In this document: piece by piece, positions 16,330 to 27,154 of the stretch | Position numbering within the stretch: the first letter of the stretch is position 1 | Layout: each line of letters begins with the position of its first letter | Source of the DNA: Nocardioides allogilvus | GTDB lineage: Bacteria; Actinomycetota; Actinomycetes; Propionibacteriales; Nocardioidaceae | Direction of reading: 5' to 3' | DNA length: 64,000 bases | NCBI RefSeq assembly: GCF_003047285.1 | Contig: NZ_PZYX01000004.1 | Coordinates: 186,001 to 250,000 of the forward strand | Made by a program: the position numbers and the translations under genes | The notes under the pieces: model-generated | What the model saw: the letters and a program-made list of their open reading frames with translations, nothing else | Told to the model about the DNA's origin: nothing | Databases searched by the model: none

Positions 16330-17775
16330 TCAGCGACCGACGACGGCGTAGTCGTCGGCGTCGAACTTCGCGCGGCGCTTGTACTCGAGGCCGAGCCCCG
16401 GCCAGTTGGTGGTGATCCGGCCGTTGGCGTTGCGGTACCACGACGAGCAGGCCGACCAGACGCTGTTGGCGAGGCGGCCTTGGAGCTTGTCGTCGAACTC
16501 CTGGTCGACCTCCGGCTTGACCGTGAGCGGCCCGCCGGCGACGTCGAGGTGGTCGACGAACTCGCGCACGTAGGTCGCCTGCACCTCCAGGAAGAAGACG
16601 ATCGAGCCGCCACCGGTGTTGGTGTTGGGGCCATACATCATCAGCAGGTTGGGGAAGCCCGGCACCGTGAGCCCGCAGTAGGCGCGGGCGCCCTCGTGCC
16701 ACTGCTCGTGCAGGTCCTGCCCGCCGACCCCGGTGATCGCCATCGGCGACAGGAACTCGGTCGAGCGGAAGCCGGTGCCGTAGATGACCACGTCGGCCTC
16801 GTGCAGCTCGCCGTCGGTCGTGCGGACACCGTCGGGAGTGATCTCGGCGATGCCGGTGGTGATCACGTCGACGTTGGGCTTCGCGAGCGCCGGGAGGTAG
16901 TCGCTGGAGAACAGGATCCGCTTGCAGCCGACCGGATAGGAGGGCCACACCTTCTCGAAGAGCCCGGGCACCGGCTTGGTCTGCTTGGCCATGTGCCGGC
17001 GGCTCATCCGGTGGATCAGCGCCGAGAGCGGCTTGCTGTAGAGGAAGGCCGTGCTCAGGCCTTCCATGACGGCATACCAACCAGCGCGCTCGGCCAGCTG
17101 CGTCGCCGGCACCCGCTCGAAGAGCTTGTGGTGCCCGCCATGGAACTCGGTGTCCGGCCTCGGCAGGAGGTACGGCGCCGTGCGCTGGAACATGTCGAGG
17201 TGGGCCACCTCCCGCTGGATCTCGGGGACGAACTGGATCGCGCTGGCGCCGGTCCCGATCACCGCGACCCGCTTGCCGGTGAGGTCGACGGAGTGGTCCC
17301 ACTCCGCGGAGTGGAAGCTCGGCCCGGCGAAGGTCTCCCGCCCCTCGATCTCCGGCCAGGAGGGCCGGGAGAGCTGGCCCACGGCGGCGACCAGCACGTC
17401 GAGCTCCACCGACTCGCCGCCCGCCAGGGTGACGGTCCAGGTGTTCTTCGTGTCGTCGAAGGCGGCCGAGGAGACCTCGACGCCGAAGCGGACGTGGCGA
17501 CGCACGTCGTAGGTGTCCGCGGCCTGCTTGAGGTAGTCGAGGATCGCCGGCTGCTGGGAGAAGCGACGCGGCCAGCGGGGGTTGGGCTCGAAGGAGAACG
17601 AGTAGAACGGTGACGGGACGTCGCACGCCGCACCGGGATAGGTGTTCTCGCGCCAGACGCCACCGACCTCGTCCGCCTTCTCGAACACCACGATGTCGTC
17701 GTGTCCTGCCTTCTTCAGCTCGATCGCGGCCGCGAGCCCGCCGAAGCCGGCGCCGATGATGCCGATGCGTGTCAT
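16330..17775 (-). CDS. Flavin-containing/Baeyer-Villiger type monooxygenase
   Basis: A 481-residue protein from ATG 17775. It has an N-terminal FAD Rossmann motif (RIGIIGAGFGGLAAAIEL), a second NADPH motif (KRVAVIGTGASAIQFVPEI, about residue 170), and between them FAGPSFHSAEWD, which matches the Baeyer-Villiger fingerprint FxGxxxHxxxW(P/D). VVIYGTGFRSTEF is the late ATG-like motif. Such enzymes insert oxygen next to ketones or oxidise heteroatoms. A palindromic operator at 17979, shared with the lipase gene upstream, suggests joint control; ester products of ketone oxidation would then be lipase substrates (inference). Confidence 0.85.
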   Translation of the reverse strand: MTRIGIIGAGFGGLAAAIELKKAGHDDIVVFEKADEVGGVWRENTYPGAACDVPSPFYSFSFEPNPRWPRRFSQQPAILDYLKQAADTYDVRRHVRFGVEVSSAAFDDTKNTWTVTLAGGESVELDVLVAAVGQLSRPSWPEIEGRETFAGPSFHSAEWDHSVDLTGKRVAVIGTGASAIQFVPEIQREVAHLDMFQRTAPYLLPRPDTEFHGGHHKLFERVPATQLAERAGWYAVMEGLSTAFLYSKPLSALIHRMSRRHMAKQTKPVPGLFEKVWPSYPVGCKRILFSSDYLPALAKPNVDVITTGIAEITPDGVRTTDGELHEADVVIYGTGFRSTEFLSPMAITGVGGQDLHEQWHEGARAYCGLTVPGFPNLLMMYGPNTNTGGGSIVFFLEVQATYVREFVDHLDVAGGPLTVKPEVDQEFDDKLQGRLANSVWSACSSWYRNANGRITTNWPGLGLEYKRRAKFDADDYAVVGR

Positions 17776-17978
17776 GGCGGAACCTTCCCACGCTGCTGCC
17801 CAGCGCACCACGAGTTGTCCATGGACGAGGTGGCCGGCCTCCCAGCCCAGCCACCCCGCCCCTGGGACCCCGCGGTCACCGGGTCGCGGCGACGACCCCG
17901 ATGAGCACCGGGCCACGAGAAGGCAGCCTGATCGGCTCCCTGCTCAAGGGATTCACCGTCGGGCCTCCCGAGCCGCAC

Positions 17979-17997
17979 TTACGGTCGCGTAACCGTA
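17979..17997. promoter_or_regulatory. Palindromic operator upstream of the monooxygenase gene
   Basis: TTACGGTCGCGTAACCGTA: arms TACGGT (17980-17985) and ACCGTA (17992-17997), six bases apart. The same arms and spacing recur at 20438-20456 ahead of the lipase gene. This form is usual for TetR-type operators. Confidence 0.6.
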
Positions 17998-18057
17998 GAC
18001 CGTGACGTGCCTGTGCGCCAGACCCCCGGCCCGGGAAACTCGGAGGAATCTTGCCCG

Positions 18058-18132
18058 GGACGTCCGACGGGTGCGGCTGCCAGGGCGACCGGGTCGTCGG
18101 ACGTCCCGCTCGACGTCCGACGATGTGGCAGC
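18058..18132. repeat. Dispersed palindromic repeat, family A copy 1
   Basis: TCGTCGGACGTC (18094-18105) and GACGTCCGACGA (18112-18123) are perfect 12-bp arms around a 6-nt loop. An outer 7-bp stem, GCTGCCA (18076-18082) with TGGCAGC (18126-18132), adds to it, and a further GGGACGTCCGAC lies at 18057-18068. A closely similar element occurs at 54846-54893. Confidence 0.75.
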
Positions 18133-18155
18133 GCGAGGGCCGACGTGACACGAGA

Positions 18156-18198
18156 CCGCCCCCGCTCCTCGGCATCGGGGGCCGAGGAACGGGGGCGG
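18156..18198 (-). terminator. Terminator-like hairpin after the lipase gene
   Basis: Arms at 18156-18173 and 18181-18198 pair at 17 of 18 positions around a 7-nt loop and begin 20 bp past the lipase stop codon. There is no clear T-run, as is common in high-GC actinobacteria. Confidence 0.7.
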
Positions 18199-18217
18199 CG
18201 GTTCGGGTCAGCTCACA

Positions 18218-20389
18218 TCAGATCGTCGAGCAGTTCGACGTCACGGGGACGCCTGCGAACCGATCCTCGAGGAACTTCAGCGCGGTCGGGTAGTAGTCGA
18301 ACGCGCCACCGATGTGCCCGGGCAGGATGCCCTTGCGGAAGGTGACGTTGGCGCCCTGCGCACACCAACGCTGGGCGGTGCCCAGCCCCGCGCCGTACGG
18401 GACGACGTCATCGGTGCCCGAGTGGAAGACCAGCGTCGGCACCGACGGCTTGCGACCGTTGCCGATGAGCTGCTCGCCGATGATCTGGTTCCACTCCGGG
18501 TCGCGCAGCATCGTCGGCACCGAGCGCCCGTCGAGGGTGAGGGTGGACGACTGGATGAAGGCGTGCGTCAGCACGGTCTCGATCACGCACTCCTCCTTGA
18601 GCTCCGCGATCAGCGCGCGGCCCTTGGTGTTGAGGAACGAGTTGAGGTCGACGCCGTAGGAGCCCTCGCCCACACCGGCCAGGGCATAGCCCAGGAAGCC
18701 GACCGTCAGGGTGCCGTCGAGCTTGTCGGCCGTGGCCAGCAGGTCGCCGGGCACGCCGCCGGTGGCGACACCGGCGATCGTGAGCTCAGGGGCGTAGGCC
18801 GAGGCGATCTCGGCAGCCGCGGCGGCAGCCCCACCACCCTGCGAGTAGCCGGTGAGCCCGATCGGCGTCGAGGTGGTCAGCCCGGTGTTCGGCACGTTGA
18901 GCGCAGCGCGGACCGAGTCGAGGACCGCGCGGCCCTGGACCTCACGGCTCATGTAGGTGTGCACGCCCGGGGTGCCGAGGCCCTGGTAGTCGGTGAGGAC
19001 GACGGCAAAGCCCTTGGCCAGCAGGCCGGCGATGAAGAGGTTCTCGTACTCCAGGCCGCCACCGTCGGACAGTCGCGACGGAGCACAGGTGTCACCGAGC
19101 CCCTGGGTGCCGACGGCGTAAGCGATCAGCGGACGAGGACCGGTGCCGGACCATGCCTTGTTGGGCACGACGAGCTGGCCGGTGACGGGGATCTGCGTGT
19201 TGTTGCGGTCGCTCGAGGTGTACATCATGCGGGTCACCGCGGCGTCGACCGGGACGACCTTGAGGGGCGTCACCCAGAACTGCGACGGCTCGGTGCGCAC
19301 GAGCTTGCCCATGCCCGCCGGCAGCGTGGCCGGGGGCGTGTAGAACGCAGCGCCGGTCGCGCCGTCGCCGCACACGAGGCGGGCGTCGGCGAGGTCGGCG
19401 TGGTCGTAGTCAGAGCCGTCGCCGATGTTGTCGATCAGGATGTCGAGGCGATTGGCGCCCGCAGTGTTCACGGACAGCGACTTGGTGGCGGTGCCGTTGT
19501 ACATCGCGCCCGTGTCGGCGGCCTCGACCCCGTCGGCGAAGATCCGGAACCGGACCGATCCCAGCCAACCCTGCGAGTCGTCGACGCCCACCTTCGCGGT
19601 GAAGGCCGAGCACTGCCCGCCCAGGTTGTAGCTGATGAAGGCTCCGGCGTGGGCGCCGAGCCCCTTGGCGTAGGTCACTCCGTTGAGCTTCAAGGCCGGC
19701 CCGTCGCCGGCAGCCGTCCCGCCGTTGGCGCGATCGCGCTCGACCGGGCCCCAGCCGTTGGTGGGCACGCCCAGGAAGGGCCAGTCACTGGCGTAGACCG
19801 ACGAGCTGGGCGGAGCAGGCAGCGTCGTCGGGGCGGCGACACCGTCGCCCGAGCAGCGGAACTTCGCGCTGGCCCAGTCGGCGTGGTCGGCGTCCGCACC
19901 ACCCTCGGCCTGGGAGACGAGCAGGTCGACGGTCTGGGCGCCGTCGATGCTGGCGTAGATCGTCTTGACGTCGGAGGAGCCGGTCAGCGTGGCGGTCTGC
20001 GCGACCTGCACCCCGTCGGCCACGACGGCGAACACGACGCTGCCCTTGGTGCCGACCTCGTCGTCGATGCCGACCTCGGACTGGAAGAACTCGCAGTCGC
20101 CGCCGACGTCGATGCGGATGGCGGAGTCGGCGTGGACGCCGATGCCCTTCGTGTGGCTCTTGCCGTCCACCCAGATGGTGCGGCCGTCCGTGGCGCCCTG
20201 CTCACCGTTGGAGCGGTCACGCTCGGCCGGGCCCCAGCCGTTGGTCTCCGAGACGAACGGCAGGTCGGAGGCCCACACCTCGCCTGTGAGGGGCGTCGGT
20301 TCGACGCCGGAGGAAGCTGTGACCGGGGCCAGGGTCGCCGCGACGACCACGACTCCGGACAACACTGAGACGCGCGAGAACAGACTCAT
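18218..20389 (-). CDS. Secreted lipase with two tandem NPCBM domains
   Basis: A 723-residue protein starting at ATG 20389 after AAAGGGA. Residues 1-~27 are a signal peptide (SVLSGVVVVAATLAPVTASS). Two NPCBM-like carbohydrate-binding domains follow, about residues 35-180 and 195-335; each opens WASDLPF or YASDWPF, then NGWGPxERDR, and has GIGVHA or GLGAHA. The C-terminal ~370 residues are a secretory lipase (LIP family) alpha/beta hydrolase: nucleophile GLTGYSQGGGAA, acid VFHSGTDDVVPY and histidine ILPGHIGG are all present. It probably hydrolyses esters at the cell surface. An operator at 20438 is shared with the monooxygenase gene. Confidence 0.85.
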   Translation of the reverse strand: MSLFSRVSVLSGVVVVAATLAPVTASSGVEPTPLTGEVWASDLPFVSETNGWGPAERDRSNGEQGATDGRTIWVDGKSHTKGIGVHADSAIRIDVGGDCEFFQSEVGIDDEVGTKGSVVFAVVADGVQVAQTATLTGSSDVKTIYASIDGAQTVDLLVSQAEGGADADHADWASAKFRCSGDGVAAPTTLPAPPSSSVYASDWPFLGVPTNGWGPVERDRANGGTAAGDGPALKLNGVTYAKGLGAHAGAFISYNLGGQCSAFTAKVGVDDSQGWLGSVRFRIFADGVEAADTGAMYNGTATKSLSVNTAGANRLDILIDNIGDGSDYDHADLADARLVCGDGATGAAFYTPPATLPAGMGKLVRTEPSQFWVTPLKVVPVDAAVTRMMYTSSDRNNTQIPVTGQLVVPNKAWSGTGPRPLIAYAVGTQGLGDTCAPSRLSDGGGLEYENLFIAGLLAKGFAVVLTDYQGLGTPGVHTYMSREVQGRAVLDSVRAALNVPNTGLTTSTPIGLTGYSQGGGAAAAAAEIASAYAPELTIAGVATGGVPGDLLATADKLDGTLTVGFLGYALAGVGEGSYGVDLNSFLNTKGRALIAELKEECVIETVLTHAFIQSSTLTLDGRSVPTMLRDPEWNQIIGEQLIGNGRKPSVPTLVFHSGTDDVVPYGAGLGTAQRWCAQGANVTFRKGILPGHIGGAFDYYPTALKFLEDRFAGVPVTSNCSTI

Positions 20390-20437
20390 AGATTCCCTTT
20401 CAGGGTGCATGAGTGGGTGACCCCCGACCGCCCACGA

Positions 20438-20456
20438 TTACGGTTACGTCACCGTA
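20438..20456. promoter_or_regulatory. Palindromic operator upstream of the lipase gene
   Basis: TTACGGTTACGTCACCGTA: arms TACGGT (20439-20444) and ACCGTA (20451-20456), 49 bp upstream of the lipase ATG. It matches the site at 17979. Confidence 0.6.
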
Positions 20457-20485
20457 GTGGCGTGGGTCACACCCCGCTAGACCTT

Positions 20486-20505
20486 CCGCCACATTTTTGT
20501 GGCGG
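20486..20505 (-). terminator. Hairpin after clpB
   Basis: CCGCCACA (20486-20493) and TGTGGCGG (20498-20505) form a perfect 8-bp stem with a TTTT loop, 30 bp beyond the clpB stop. Probable clpB terminator. Confidence 0.65.
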
Positions 20506-20535
20506 CGGTCACACGGCCCTCTCCCGCAGCGCGGT

Positions 20536-23118
<2,583 letters not shown>

Positions 23119-23139
23119 CTCTGCTCCTCCATCGAGTCA

Positions 23140-23172
23140 TGGTCGACCACTGGTCGATCACTGGTGGACCAC
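23140..23172. repeat. Three tandem 11-bp repeats in the clpB leader
   Basis: TGGTCGACCAC, TGGTCGATCAC and TGGTGGACCAC follow one another without gaps, then a degenerate fourth unit. The period equals one DNA helical turn, and the array lies between clpB (start 23118) and its HAIR site. Confidence 0.6.
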
Positions 23173-23201
23173 TGTGGTGCACCGCCGGTTCAACGCGCCA
23201 G

Positions 23202-23226
23202 AAGTTGAGTCGATTCCCCTCAACTT
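23202..23226 (-). promoter_or_regulatory. HAIR element (HspR operator) of clpB
   Basis: AAGTTGAGT, seven bases, CCTCAACTT. It matches the HAIR consensus CTTGAGT-N7-ACTCAAG except at the inner positions. It lies 84 bp upstream of clpB and is also upstream of the divergent DUF2786 gene. Confidence 0.85.
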
Positions 23227-23279
23227 GGCCGAATGTCGGTGTGCCGTGCCATCGTGCCCGCACAGCCGTGAGGAGACAG

Positions 23280-24011
23280 ATGTACGACGACAAGCTGGCC
23301 CGGATCCGCAAGCTGCTCGCGCAGGCGGAGGACCCCGCGGCGACCACCGCCGAGGCGGAGGCGTTCAACGCCAAGGCCGCAGAGCTGATGGCGCGCCACG
23401 GTGTCGACGCCGCGCTGCTCGCGGCCGCCGACCCGGGTCGCGAGGTGGTCGGCGACCTGACCGTCGAGCTGCTGGCGCCGTACGCCTATGAGAAGGGCAC
23501 GCTCGGCGCGGCTGTCGCGCGCGGCCTGCGCTGCAGTGCCGTCCTGCGCAAGCAGCGCGGTGGCGGCGAGACCGCCCACTCGCTGCACCTGTTCGGCCAC
23601 ACGACCGACCTGGTGCTGGCCGAGATGCTGCTGACGAGCCTGATGGTGCAGGGCACCGGCGAGCTCACCCGCCGACCGGTGCCGCGCGGCGAGCACCCCG
23701 CGGCCTACCGGCGCACCTGGTGGCTCGGCTTCGCCTCCGCGATCGGGCGCCGACTGGAGGAGGCCGAGGCGGCAGCCGCCCGCGACTCGGAGGCCGACTT
23801 CGCCGCGGCCGGCACGTCGGCGGCGCTGGTGCTGGCCGACCGGGCGACCCTCGCCGAGCGCTCGGCCGCCGAGGTCTACCCCCGGCTGCGCACCGCGCGG
23901 CCGCGCTACCTCTCCGGCGGTGGCATCGCCGACGGCCACGCTGCCGGTGAACGGGCCGACCTCGGCCGCGCCACCCGCGTCGGCGCCACCGATCGCAAGC
24001 GGCTCGGCTGA
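23280..24011 (+). CDS. DUF2786 domain protein
   Basis: A 243-residue protein starting at ATG 23280. The N-terminal block DDKLARIRKLLAQAEDPAAT, then TAEAEAFNAKAAELMARHGVD, is the DUF2786 signature. The remainder has no domain I recognise, but WWLGFASAIGRRLEEAEA near residue 150 recurs in this family. Function unknown; related proteins are often linked to mobile elements and stress. It is divergent from clpB and shares its HAIR-containing intergenic region, so heat induction is possible. It ends 4 bp from the convergent TetR gene. Confidence 0.75.
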   Translation: MYDDKLARIRKLLAQAEDPAATTAEAEAFNAKAAELMARHGVDAALLAAADPGREVVGDLTVELLAPYAYEKGTLGAAVARGLRCSAVLRKQRGGGETAHSLHLFGHTTDLVLAEMLLTSLMVQGTGELTRRPVPRGEHPAAYRRTWWLGFASAIGRRLEEAEAAAARDSEADFAAAGTSAALVLADRATLAERSAAEVYPRLRTARPRYLSGGGIADGHAAGERADLGRATRVGATDRKRLG

Positions 24012-24015
24012 TCGG

Positions 24016-24648
24016 TCAGGGCTTCGCTGCGCTCGACCGGCGCTGGAGCTCCACCGTCATCGCGATCATGCCGTCGATCATCCGGTCGCGGTCGAGCTCG
24101 GTCGGGGTGATGAGCTGCCCGAGCACGAAGCGCACCACCAGCTCGGCGCTCACCTCGGTGGCGTCGCGGTCGAGATCGGGCCACCTCTCCAGCATCATCT
24201 CGACCACCCGCCGGCGGACCGGCTTGATGATCGCGTGGGTCTGCACGGTGAGCAGGGGGATCAGGCCGTCGGTCGACCCGGCCTGCGCGTCCTTCACCAT
24301 CCGGCCCAGGATGCGGTGCCCGGCCATCTCGTCGAGCAGCCACACGAGGGAGGAGCGCATCGCCTCGTCATAGCGCTCGGCACCCGACATCCGTCCCTCG
24401 ATCCCCGCGAGGAAGCGGGACACCTCGCGCTCGAACAGGGCCGTCACGAGGTCGTCCTTGGAACCGAACTCGTTGTAGATCGTCTGCCGGCTGACACCCA
24501 CCTCGTCGGCGAGGTCGACCATCCGCACCTGGGTCCAGGAGACCTCAGCCGCGCGGGACCAGGCGGCGTCGAGGATCGAGGAGCGCAACAGGCTGTGCAC
24601 GCGCTCGCGGAACAGGCCCCCGGTCCGCGCCTCAGTCGGCTCTCTCAT
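24016..24648 (-). CDS. TetR family transcriptional regulator
   Basis: A 210-residue protein. Residues ~15-65 form the TetR helix-turn-helix: LRSSILDAAWSRAAEVSWTQ, then VRMVDLADEVGVSRQTIYNEFGSKDDLV. The C-terminal helices form the ligand pocket. The target and ligand are unknown. No recognisable metabolic partner is next to it. It could bind the TACGGT-N6-ACCGTA sites at 17979 and 20438, but nothing in the sequence shows that. Confidence 0.85.
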   Translation of the reverse strand: MREPTEARTGGLFRERVHSLLRSSILDAAWSRAAEVSWTQVRMVDLADEVGVSRQTIYNEFGSKDDLVTALFEREVSRFLAGIEGRMSGAERYDEAMRSSLVWLLDEMAGHRILGRMVKDAQAGSTDGLIPLLTVQTHAIIKPVRRRVVEMMLERWPDLDRDATEVSAELVVRFVLGQLITPTELDRDRMIDGMIAMTVELQRRSSAAKP

Positions 24649-24734
24649 GGCGCAATCGTGACACGCGGAAGTGGCTCAGGAAAAACCGATCAGCCCTGGC
24701 TGACGATGCGCTCGGCCGCCGGCTCGTCTCGCGA

Positions 24735-25652
24735 TCACGCCTCGGGCTTGGGGTGATCGGGGAGGTCGGTCGCGTCGTCCTGGTCGACGAGGACGGCACG
24801 ACAGAAGTCCTCGCCGAACGGCGTGAGGTTGATCGAGCGACGCAGGACCTTGGCGTGCCGCACGGACTTCATCGCCTCGATCACGTCGGGCTGGGCCTCG
24901 AGCACCTGGTACTCCATCGGGTCCCTGACCAGCTCGCGGGAGAACCACACCATCCCGAGCCGGAACAGGTTGTGCAGGTAGGACGGGACCTGGTCGACGT
25001 AGCGACAGCCCGCCCGGGGCCCGATCATCGTCAGGCCGGGCTTGACCAGCGTCGAGCTGACCATGCCGACGGCCCCACCGGTGCGTACGTCGACGCTGGG
25101 CTGCGGCCCGCCACGCATCAGCAGCACGAGCACCCGCGCCTCGTCGGGGGCCAGCTCCTCGAGGATGCGTGCGTAGGCGGGGTGGGCGGCGTCGGTGCGC
25201 CAGACGTCGCGGCTGCGCTCGAGCAGCTCGGTGCCGCGCTCGCGCAGGCTGGGCACGCGGCGCAGCATCCGCTCCCCCGCGTCCTGCAGGGGCGTGGTCC
25301 GCTGCTGGCCCGGTGCCAGCACGGGGTCGGCCAGCTCCCCGAACGAGTCGCCGATCTGGGCGAGGATCTCCGGGAGCGGGGCGCCCGCGGAGAGCGCCCG
25401 CGTGACGTCGGAGACGAGGTGGGCGGTCTTGCCGACGTCCTTGACGAGGGCCTGCGCCTCCTCCCGGTCGGTGGTGGCGCGAGCCAGCCGGCCGGCGACC
25501 CTGGCCGAGGTCATCAGGCCCCACTCGGTGCCGTGCAGCCAGGTCGACGCCGCGAGTCGGGCCAGCCCCGGCACGTCGGTCATCCCGGGTCCGATCGGCT
25601 CGGGGACGTGCACCGGCCCGTCGTCGTCGCTGTTGTCGAGCTCGATCGTCAT
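24735..25652 (-). CDS. Abi-alpha-like (DUF4393-type) protein
   Basis: A 305-residue soluble protein from ATG 25652. The C-terminal half resembles Abi-alpha family proteins: LAPDEARVLVLLMRGGPQPS, DVRTGGAVGMVSS, GCRYVDQVPSYLHNLFRLGM, VWFSREL, YQVLEAQP and LTPFGEDFC. The N-terminal half is helical, with HLVSDVTRAL, and contains a proline-rich linker. The Abi-alpha name comes from an abortive-infection link in the family; here a defence role is a hypothesis. Its ATG overlaps the stop of the DUF445 gene by four bases, so the two are translated together. Confidence 0.55.
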   Translation of the reverse strand: MTIELDNSDDDGPVHVPEPIGPGMTDVPGLARLAASTWLHGTEWGLMTSARVAGRLARATTDREEAQALVKDVGKTAHLVSDVTRALSAGAPLPEILAQIGDSFGELADPVLAPGQQRTTPLQDAGERMLRRVPSLRERGTELLERSRDVWRTDAAHPAYARILEELAPDEARVLVLLMRGGPQPSVDVRTGGAVGMVSSTLVKPGLTMIGPRAGCRYVDQVPSYLHNLFRLGMVWFSRELVRDPMEYQVLEAQPDVIEAMKSVRHAKVLRRSINLTPFGEDFCRAVLVDQDDATDLPDHPKPEA

Positions 25653-26986
25653 CCGCCACCCACTCCAAAGATCGCCAAGTGCACCAGCCCACCAGCAAAG
25701 CCCATGATGGCGCCATGGGCGTAGAGCATCCACTCGTCCTCCTTGAAGGCCGAGCGCATCATCTCCACGAACTCCTCGGGCGGCAGGGCCTTGGTGCGCT
25801 CGGAGAACAGCTGCTGGATCCGCACGCCCTGCTGGCGGCTGAACTCCGGGTCGCGGAACGGGCGGACGGTCTGCAGCATCGCCTCCTCGGCGAAGGAGTC
25901 CTTGATGTTGTCGTAGGACCGGCGCCCGATCGCGATCCGGGCGGCCGCCCGCAGTGGGCCGGCGGCCTTGTCGATCGCCGGGCCGAGGGCACCGACGAGC
26001 ATCTGCCGGGTGCGATCACCGCGCGGACCGTCGAGCAGGAAGTCGCCGATGCGCTCGAGGGTGACGACCTCGTCGGCGATCAGCCGCGCATAGATCTCCG
26101 CAGCCTCGTCCTGACGGCGCAGGAAGAGCCCGTGGAAGCGGAAGCCGAAGTAGCGCTTCGGCACCAGCGGCTCGAAGATCAGCCACATGCCGAGCTTGTT
26201 GGTGATCCACCCGACCAGGATGCCGAGCACGGGCAGCAGCCACGCCTGGTGGAACCAGTGGTCGGCGAACGCGACCGGGACACCGAGCAGGAAGCCGAAG
26301 ATGGCACCGAAGTGGACCATCATCCGCAGCTCGTGGGCGCCGATGTCGCGGAAGACCCGGACGACGAGCTCGGGGTGCTCGCGGAAGTGGTTGATGATCA
26401 TCAGCTTGGGGTCGAGCAGCTGGTCGATGTGCTCACCGATCTGCCCGGTCACCGACCGCGCCACGGCGGGCAGCTGCAGCTGCACGCGCGAGACGAGGGC
26501 GCGCTTGCCGACGGCGGGCAGGTCACGCCAGAGGCTGGGGTGCTCGCGCCGCATGACCGAGTCGACGAGCTCGGGCAGCTCGGGTTCGAAGACCTTGACG
26601 ATGTGGTCGGCGATCCGGTCGGGCTCGAGCTGCTCGTAGAAGTCGGCGGGCGTGCCGATCTTGGCGATCGCCTTGTCCACCGCGATGCTGCCCATCTTGG
26701 CGGCGCGGGCCGGCACGATGCCCTGCCAGCCGATGCCGCCGGTGAGCAGGCCGGGGATCTCCTGGATCTTGTGCGGCGCGCGACGCGTCAGCTCAGCCAG
26801 ACCGCGAACCCTCACCCCGTGGAAGTGGATCGGGAAGAACAGCATCCACAGCCCGGTGAGGTTGATGAGCCAGCCGATCGCGGCGGTGAACAGCGGGATC
26901 GAGGCGAAGGCCAGCCACTCCATCGGCGTGTCGATCCGCTGCAGCGTCCAGTCCACGTGCAGCAACCAGTCCCAGACGTCTGCCAC
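25649..26986 (-). CDS. DUF445 family membrane protein
   Basis: About 445 residues from GTG 26986, chosen because a GGAG lies 8 nt upstream (GTG 26992 is possible). The internal duplication typical of DUF445 is visible: AIGWLINLTGLWMLFFPIHF near the N-terminus and LVGWITNKLGMWLIFEPLVP near the middle, each preceded by a hydrophobic helix. A further hydrophobic segment closes the protein. Family function is unknown; some members affect membrane organisation. The stop overlaps the Abi-alpha-like start (ATGA), suggesting a membrane-protein/partner pair. Confidence 0.75.
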   Translation of the reverse strand: MADVWDWLLHVDWTLQRIDTPMEWLAFASIPLFTAAIGWLINLTGLWMLFFPIHFHGVRVRGLAELTRRAPHKIQEIPGLLTGGIGWQGIVPARAAKMGSIAVDKAIAKIGTPADFYEQLEPDRIADHIVKVFEPELPELVDSVMRREHPSLWRDLPAVGKRALVSRVQLQLPAVARSVTGQIGEHIDQLLDPKLMIINHFREHPELVVRVFRDIGAHELRMMVHFGAIFGFLLGVPVAFADHWFHQAWLLPVLGILVGWITNKLGMWLIFEPLVPKRYFGFRFHGLFLRRQDEAAEIYARLIADEVVTLERIGDFLLDGPRGDRTRQMLVGALGPAIDKAAGPLRAAARIAIGRRSYDNIKDSFAEEAMLQTVRPFRDPEFSRQQGVRIQQLFSERTKALPPEEFVEMMRSAFKEDEWMLYAHGAIMGFAGGLVHLAIFGVGGG

Positions 26987-27154
26987 GGTCACAACTCCAC
27001 TCACGGCCGGGGCCCGGCCTGTCAGGCGCACCCTAGGGCCTCCACACACACGCCACGAGTGACTACGACAATATGGTGTACAAATAGCGCCCATTCGTCA
27101 AGCAACGCGGGTGCGGAGCCCCGGACTGCGGGCTTTCCTGACATCGTGGAGGCC
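26987..27154. promoter_or_regulatory. Divergent intergenic region with AT-rich promoter core
   Basis: A 168-bp gap between the DUF445 gene and the isochorismatase-like gene. Its AT-rich core at about 27064-27090 (CAATATGGTGTACAAATAG) stands out from the GC-rich surroundings and probably contains the -10 elements of one or both genes. No operator was recognised. Confidence 0.35.

Larger units (their letters stand above)
17776..18217. other. 442-bp intergenic region: operator, dispersed hairpin and terminator
   Basis: No gene seen. The region holds the TTACGGT...ACCGTA operator at 17979-17997 for the monooxygenase, a dispersed palindrome at 18058-18132, and a strong terminator hairpin at 18156-18198 for the lipase gene. 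Confidence 0.7.
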
